Shown here: positions 59,160 through 64,000 of the stretch, piece after piece
Layout: every line of letters begins with the position of its first letter
Position numbering within the stretch: the stretch's first letter is position 1
Assembly: GCA_951230915.1 (NCBI GenBank)
Contig: OX579633.1
Location: forward strand, 51,846,029-51,910,028
Source: Antitrichia curtipendula
Lineage: Eukaryota; Streptophyta; Bryopsida; Hypnales; Leucodontaceae
Length of the DNA stretch: 64,000 nucleotides
Direction: 5' to 3'
The notes under the pieces: model-generated
The model's input: the letters and a program-made list of their open reading frames with translations, nothing else
What the model was told of the DNA's origin: nothing
Databases searched by the model: none
Position numbers and translations under genes: made by a program

Positions 59160-59544
59160 ATGCATTAGTTACATTTATCTTTAAAGAAAGTTTATATCTA
59201 GAAAAATATTTCAAAGAGTATAATTTTTCCACAAATGCAATCCTCTAGTTAATGGTCTCAATATTGTGTATTCAAATTAACGTGACACCAATCATTCCTG
59301 GATTATTGTAGCAAGAGCTTACTAACTATTTCAATAATACTACCTTACACTAATTTATGCAATTAGGATAGGGCCATTTGTGTCACCTAAAAAATTTAGT
59401 TCTAGTACAATGTTTTTCTTGAAATTAGTGAAATACAATAGTATTTCAGCATGTAGTAATTTAACACCTGAGTGGTCAAGTAAACACAATTAATGTGTCT
59501 ATAGAAAAGACTGAAATTTGAAATCCTTTATGTTAAGTACTCTA

Positions 59545-59772
59545 TTAACCCTTAAGCGCTCCGACATCCATTTTCAAGACAATGAATGAAGGGCTTGCAG
59601 GCATTGTTTTGTCCAACTAACTTCTCATTCATCATTGCAATACTTGAATCTTGAAAAGACAACCTTCCTTAATGACCAATTTCATGAAATTTTGGTAAAT
59701 GATATTTTTGTACAAAGATATAAGCAAAAATGTGCAAAACTTCAAAAAAAGATTGAGGTGTTAAGGGGTTAA
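59545..59772 (+). mobile_element. short TTAA-bounded element
   Basis: Left end TTAACCCTTAAGCGCTCC, right end GAGGTGTTAAGGGGTTAA, 228 bp. The left end matches 25632-26364. A deletion derivative of that subfamily. Confidence 0.6.
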
Positions 59773-62700
59773 AATATGTTCAACTCCAAAAGTGTAGGCA
59801 TTTGCACTCTTGAGTTTCGTATTATTTATTTTTAAATGGTTTAAATGGTTCAAAATCCAACATTTTGTGGCCTCCAACAAAAGAGGTTTTGTTAAATTAC
59901 AAAAACAATAAAAATGTATCACAGAATACCTTGTGCTTTAGATTTCTTTGGTTTAAGATGACTGGGTACCCCAATTTTGAAATTCATTGATGTTGGACAT
60001 TTTTGATGGTTGGTGTTGACCACAACTATAGCCCTACCCTACACTCATGTAATCCACTTTGAAGGAGAAGTTAAACAAAGGGAGGCGTTGGTCAATGTCA
60101 TTGCGCATTGGGATCATAGCTTGCAAACATGGCATTTTTTTACATTTTTTTATAAAGTGCCAAAGTGACGATATAAAATCTTGTAGTGGTGCTACAAACT
60201 TCAACATTCATCCACATATTGGATACAAAATATTATATTAGTACATATCACATATTCATAATTGTATTTTCATCCACAATCTTATGATTTCATCCAAAAA
60301 AAACTGATTCAAAGTTTTATGACGAAAAACTTCACGGTTTGTAACCATTTTTTAGCCAAATTATTTTTTTCCTAGTACAATCTAGCATTCAAAGGGATGT
60401 ATCACCAGAGGAGTTTAGTTGCATCGGATGTGAAGTTTGCCTCAAGGATGTGAAAAAAATAGAAGTGCAAATCAAATGTTTTGCCCAAAAGATATGGTGT
60501 TCTGAAGTAGAGATGTACATTGTTTCCTATCATTTAAATTAGGAGTTTTGTGTGTGTTTATAATCTTGAAAATTAGAAAATAGCATTAAAATAAACCATA
60601 CATTTTTCTTGATGTTTATGTGTAGGTGAATTCTGCAGCAAAACTCTTGATGTAAATTGAGCATCATTCAAAGCTCCTTAAAAAAATTTGTATTTTGAAA
60701 CATGTCAAGCACATGAAAAAATGAAATTGGAATGGACCACTTAGGGGGTAGAACAACGTGATTTGGGTAATTTAGTGTCATGTGTATTATGTATTAGCAT
60801 AAATTAGAGTATTATAAAGGAATTCCTTGTGACACTAAACTCTTGAACATGAGTTTGGTGCCCCTATACCTTCTTATAACTAGTGTAAGCATACATTACC
60901 AAATTTCCATGGCAACAGAGAATTGGTAGATTTGTCTACAAATAAATTATTAAATAGTTGAAGGAACGCAAGGTCTAAGAGGGAAGTTAAAACTTAAAAG
61001 TATGTGGGAGCAAGGATGTAAGGTACAAGATCCCAAACATTACATGTAATTTTTTTTGCCACATTATGGCTACAATGTACCAATAGAGTACATTTGAAAG
61101 TTTAAAATGTACACTATTAATACATAGTGACACTAACATAATAGTTTTTGAATTGTAGCACAAATTGTAGCTCCTATTTCAATGGAACATGCAACAAACT
61201 AGACATATTCATTGTGGATCCTCTTTCTTATTGTACTCCTATTTAGATTAGTACAACATAATTAGATGACTGAATTATTGAATGGATGTAGGTAGGAACA
61301 CAATTAAAAAGAAGTCCATAATAGGTATGCCTACTTCATTATTGTGCAACATGGTATGCCACCAAGCAATGGAAAATTGCATGATGTATCAATGACAAGG
61401 CTAAAGTGGTTACACTTCTTTTCAGAGTCTCAATCCAAATTGAAAACATGGTCTCTATAGATGAGAATAGTGGCTTACAAAAGGAGCTACGACTAATGTA
61501 ACTAGTAAAATGGGTATTCTGATGGAACATTTCATTAGTGAAAATATAATAATTTTTCCCAAAAAACAAACCATGAGAAGACCTACATGGTCAAATTCAC
61601 CATATACGTCTTCTTTCAAGTTATTCCTTTAGTTTATACATTGCAATTTAAACCAAATTTTTACTAGTGCGTAATTATTTTACAAAGATCATGTTTTTGA
61701 TAGTACATACAAAATTATAGTTCTTGCTTTGAGAAGCCCAAGGAAATATAAAACTCACATAGTTACAAATTCAATCTCAAGTATAGTGTTTGTACTAATA
61801 AAGAAATCTTCATCATTATCGAATGTGGCACACAACATGGTGGTTGAGTAATATCCTAATCTTTGAAGGTTACATTTGTCCCCATGGGATCACAATTTTT
61901 AAATAATTAAAAGTTGGAAGGGAATACATTGGTTATTTAAGGATGAATGAGTCCATGCTAAGCCTCATATTTGTTCAAGGAATTTTATACCTTAATTTTT
62001 ATTTATTTTAAAGTATTATTTTTTGAAAACTACAAATTAAATTTGTACATTTCATGTAGGGAATAATTTGACTTAATTCCTTTGAAGACCCTTCTTGAAT
62101 TTTACCCCCCCTAAATATATAAAGTATTCAATATTGTCTAGTATTATGAAATATATCATTAGAAAAATGTATTGATGTTTTCATTCAATTTTTAAAGCCT
62201 TTTCTATTTGTCAAAATTAGTTGAAATTCCAATTTTAACAAACCTTTAAAAAATATATAAAAAGATGAATTTATAAAGGAAATTGCTCCAAAATTTGATT
62301 TGAAAGAGATATAAATATTTTCAAATATTAACCATATAGATCATATCTAATCTTGATGCTTAACAACTTGTCTATTGATACAAACATTAAGAATGTTAAA
62401 GAAGACATGTTTTATAGAGCATCTTGGTTTAATCTTGTACTTCCTAGGCATTTGGAAGTTAAGTCAAATAAATGATAAAACAATATTAAATATTTTCAAT
62501 CTTTATTGTTTTCATGATAAATCCAACCATGCAATTTCTTAATTAACTTATTGAAGTCTAGGTTGAAGTATATCTTCTGAAAATTGAAAGTAAAAAAACA
62601 AGAAGCTTTAGAGGATAATAGTGTTGTGATGGTGGATTCATTACTATATTGATCTACAAAGTTCAATTTTGATTATTGTATATTGTTTAAGGATGATATG

Positions 62701-63249
62701 ATGCTTGTCCACATTATATGAAGAGTTCAATTCAACAACTATAAATTGATCTATATACTAGTGTAATATTGTCTAACATTCATTGCAAAATTGTAATGGA
62801 AGTCTTAATTGTAATATTAAATACAAAGAGTGTCACAATCTCATCCATTCTATTTTCCTTTGTATGTTCTTCCAAAATCCTAATGCTACCTTTTTAGCTT
62901 GATGCTCACTAACTTACAACAATTGCTTGATGGTATTCTTACAAATGTTGCAATGATAAAACTAAATTGTTGTTATATATGTGTGTATATAAAAACAAAG
63001 GATGTTATGTATACATAAAATCTATAGTTGTTGTTTCTTTTTATAATATACTCTATTCAAGCTAGTTCAATTTGTATGCTCCGTAGCAATTACACTAACT
63101 TACACAAATTTGAAATTGTTATAATTTGCAAGGCATATTAATGTGATAGTTCAAAATACTTAAAATAAAATCAATATAATGTACATAATTTCTAGCCTAT
63201 CATTAATTATCATAATGTGATTGACATCCATTTGAGTTGACATTTATTG

Positions 63250-63412
63250 TGGTTTCTATTGATTTTTAATTTGGAGCCTATAACTGCAAATATGAATTCA
63301 AAATTTTCCAATTTTATCATATGTGCCAAATAAAAAAGGTCACATGTTTTTCCTCCAAAGGATAAAAGTCGGGATAAGCGAGGGGGGCAGTTCATCCCAA
63401 CCTTGGTCCCTT
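63250..63412 (+). mobile_element. fragment of the GGGTGGATTGACCCC element
   Basis: Contains GCAAATATGAATTCAAAATT and TATCATATGTGCCAAATAAA and ends GAGGGGGGCAGTTCATCCC, matching the right part of 23296-23520 and 44119-44333. Confidence 0.55.
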
Positions 63413-63441
63413 CAACTGGTAAACAATATTACATTCCATAC

Positions 63442-64000
63442 TTAACCCCTAAAGTCCCGCTTGTCCCCTCGGGGGACAATTTGGGTCCGGGTAGGTTCCT
63501 ATTGTCTCAATTTGAAGTGAAGCTTTTTGAGATTTTTTGAGGTTGTGTAGCTTTGCAAGAGCTTTGTGGATATATAATTTTTGTTTCAATCGGATGCATG
63601 ATGAAAAAATTGTGGCACAATGAGCAAGAAATGGAGATTGGCGAGCAGCCCAAAAAAATTACAAAATGTCAAAATAATTTTTTTTGAATTTTTTTCCTAA
63701 AATATTATGTTTTTACCTATACGTGAAGCTTTGATTAATTCTATTTGGACTAGGGATGAGAAAGTTATGGACAATCTTAGATTTTCGGGCAATTTAAGAA
63801 TCTTATTGAAAAAACCCTTTTTGTCCAACTTTGAATGCTAATATCTTCCAATCCGTACGGTGAAATTTGATGAAACTTTTACTACATGATCTCAGACAAT
63901 TTAAGTACAAGATCCTATGGTTAAATTCCCAAAAAAAAAAAAAAAAAATTGGTTTCCTTAAGTGAATACAACAAAAGTGGTAGTTTTGAGTGTTTATGGC
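63442..64000 (+). mobile_element. TTAA-bounded element, cut by the window end
   Basis: Starts TTAACCCCTAAAGTCCCGC and then GTCCCCTCGGGGGAC, as in the copy at 56061. Retains GAGAAAGTTATGGACAATCT and ATCTTCCAATCCGTACGG. The right end lies beyond the window. Confidence 0.8.

Larger units (their letters stand above)
22950..64000. other. AT-rich gene-poor region made of nested small elements
   Basis: Over 41 kb I find no exon series or long frame that looks coding on either strand; the longest frames are about 100-124 codons and low-complexity or inside repeats. Much of the region is accounted for by TTAA-bounded elements and the smaller families listed separately. The stretches between them (for example 36346-37480, 45300-46600, 47660-49250, 52090-53580 and 59770-63440) are AT-rich without a feature I could name. 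No LTR retrotransposon or transposase domain was recognised. Confidence 0.6.

Noticed and set aside
22950..64000. LTR retrotransposon or transposase remnants
   Set aside because: No gag, protease, reverse transcriptase, integrase or DDE-type motif was seen in any listed frame, and no long direct terminal repeats were noticed.

Overview
The window looks like nuclear DNA of a land plant or close streptophyte relative. The evidence is a plant-type single-domain dihydroneopterin aldolase, a nine-exon gene for the thylakoid protein LOW PSII ACCUMULATION 1 with a plastid-type leader, a two-exon mitochondrial ribosomal protein, GT-AG introns, and interstitial CCCTAAA motifs. I cannot name the species. 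Gene structure and repeat content would fit a seed-free plant, but that is a guess.

The left third (about 1-22.9 kb) is genic. In order it holds: a mL40-like mitoribosomal gene (minus, 90-1416); folB (plus, 4760-5185) with a likely 5'UTR intron; an intronless 945-codon gene for an unrecognised Cys-cluster, Ser/Pro/Arg-rich protein (minus, 6469-9306); a previously invisible many-exon gene of unknown identity (minus, 10020-16439), which I assembled from short exons whose frames mostly agree across splice sites; and LPA1 (plus, 17562-22181). The last two are divergent across a 1.1 kb spacer. Their introns carry several copies of a roughly 200 bp dispersed repeat, all in the same orientation, and one small TA-flanked inverted-repeat element.

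The right two thirds (about 22.9-64 kb) is AT-rich and I find no credible gene in it. It is packed with short non-coding elements. The dominant family is 0.5-1 kb long and runs from TTAACCCCTAAAGG to its inverse CCTTTAGGGGTTAA, which is the architecture of non-autonomous piggyBac-type transposons. Other families are a CACTA-type hairpin with a 3 bp target duplication, a Mutator-like 215 bp element with a 10 bp target duplication, a 576 bp near-symmetrical fold-back, a GGTAACAGG family, a GGTAGAACCACC family, an AGGTAGGTACACCC family, a GC-rich double palindrome, a roughly 175 bp tandem satellite and several microsatellites. No transposase gene is visible, so all of these would depend on enzymes encoded elsewhere.

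The genes are not an operon or a pathway cluster. They are independent housekeeping functions (mitochondrial translation, folate synthesis, photosystem II assembly) plus two unknown proteins. No CRISPR, phage or bacterial feature is present.
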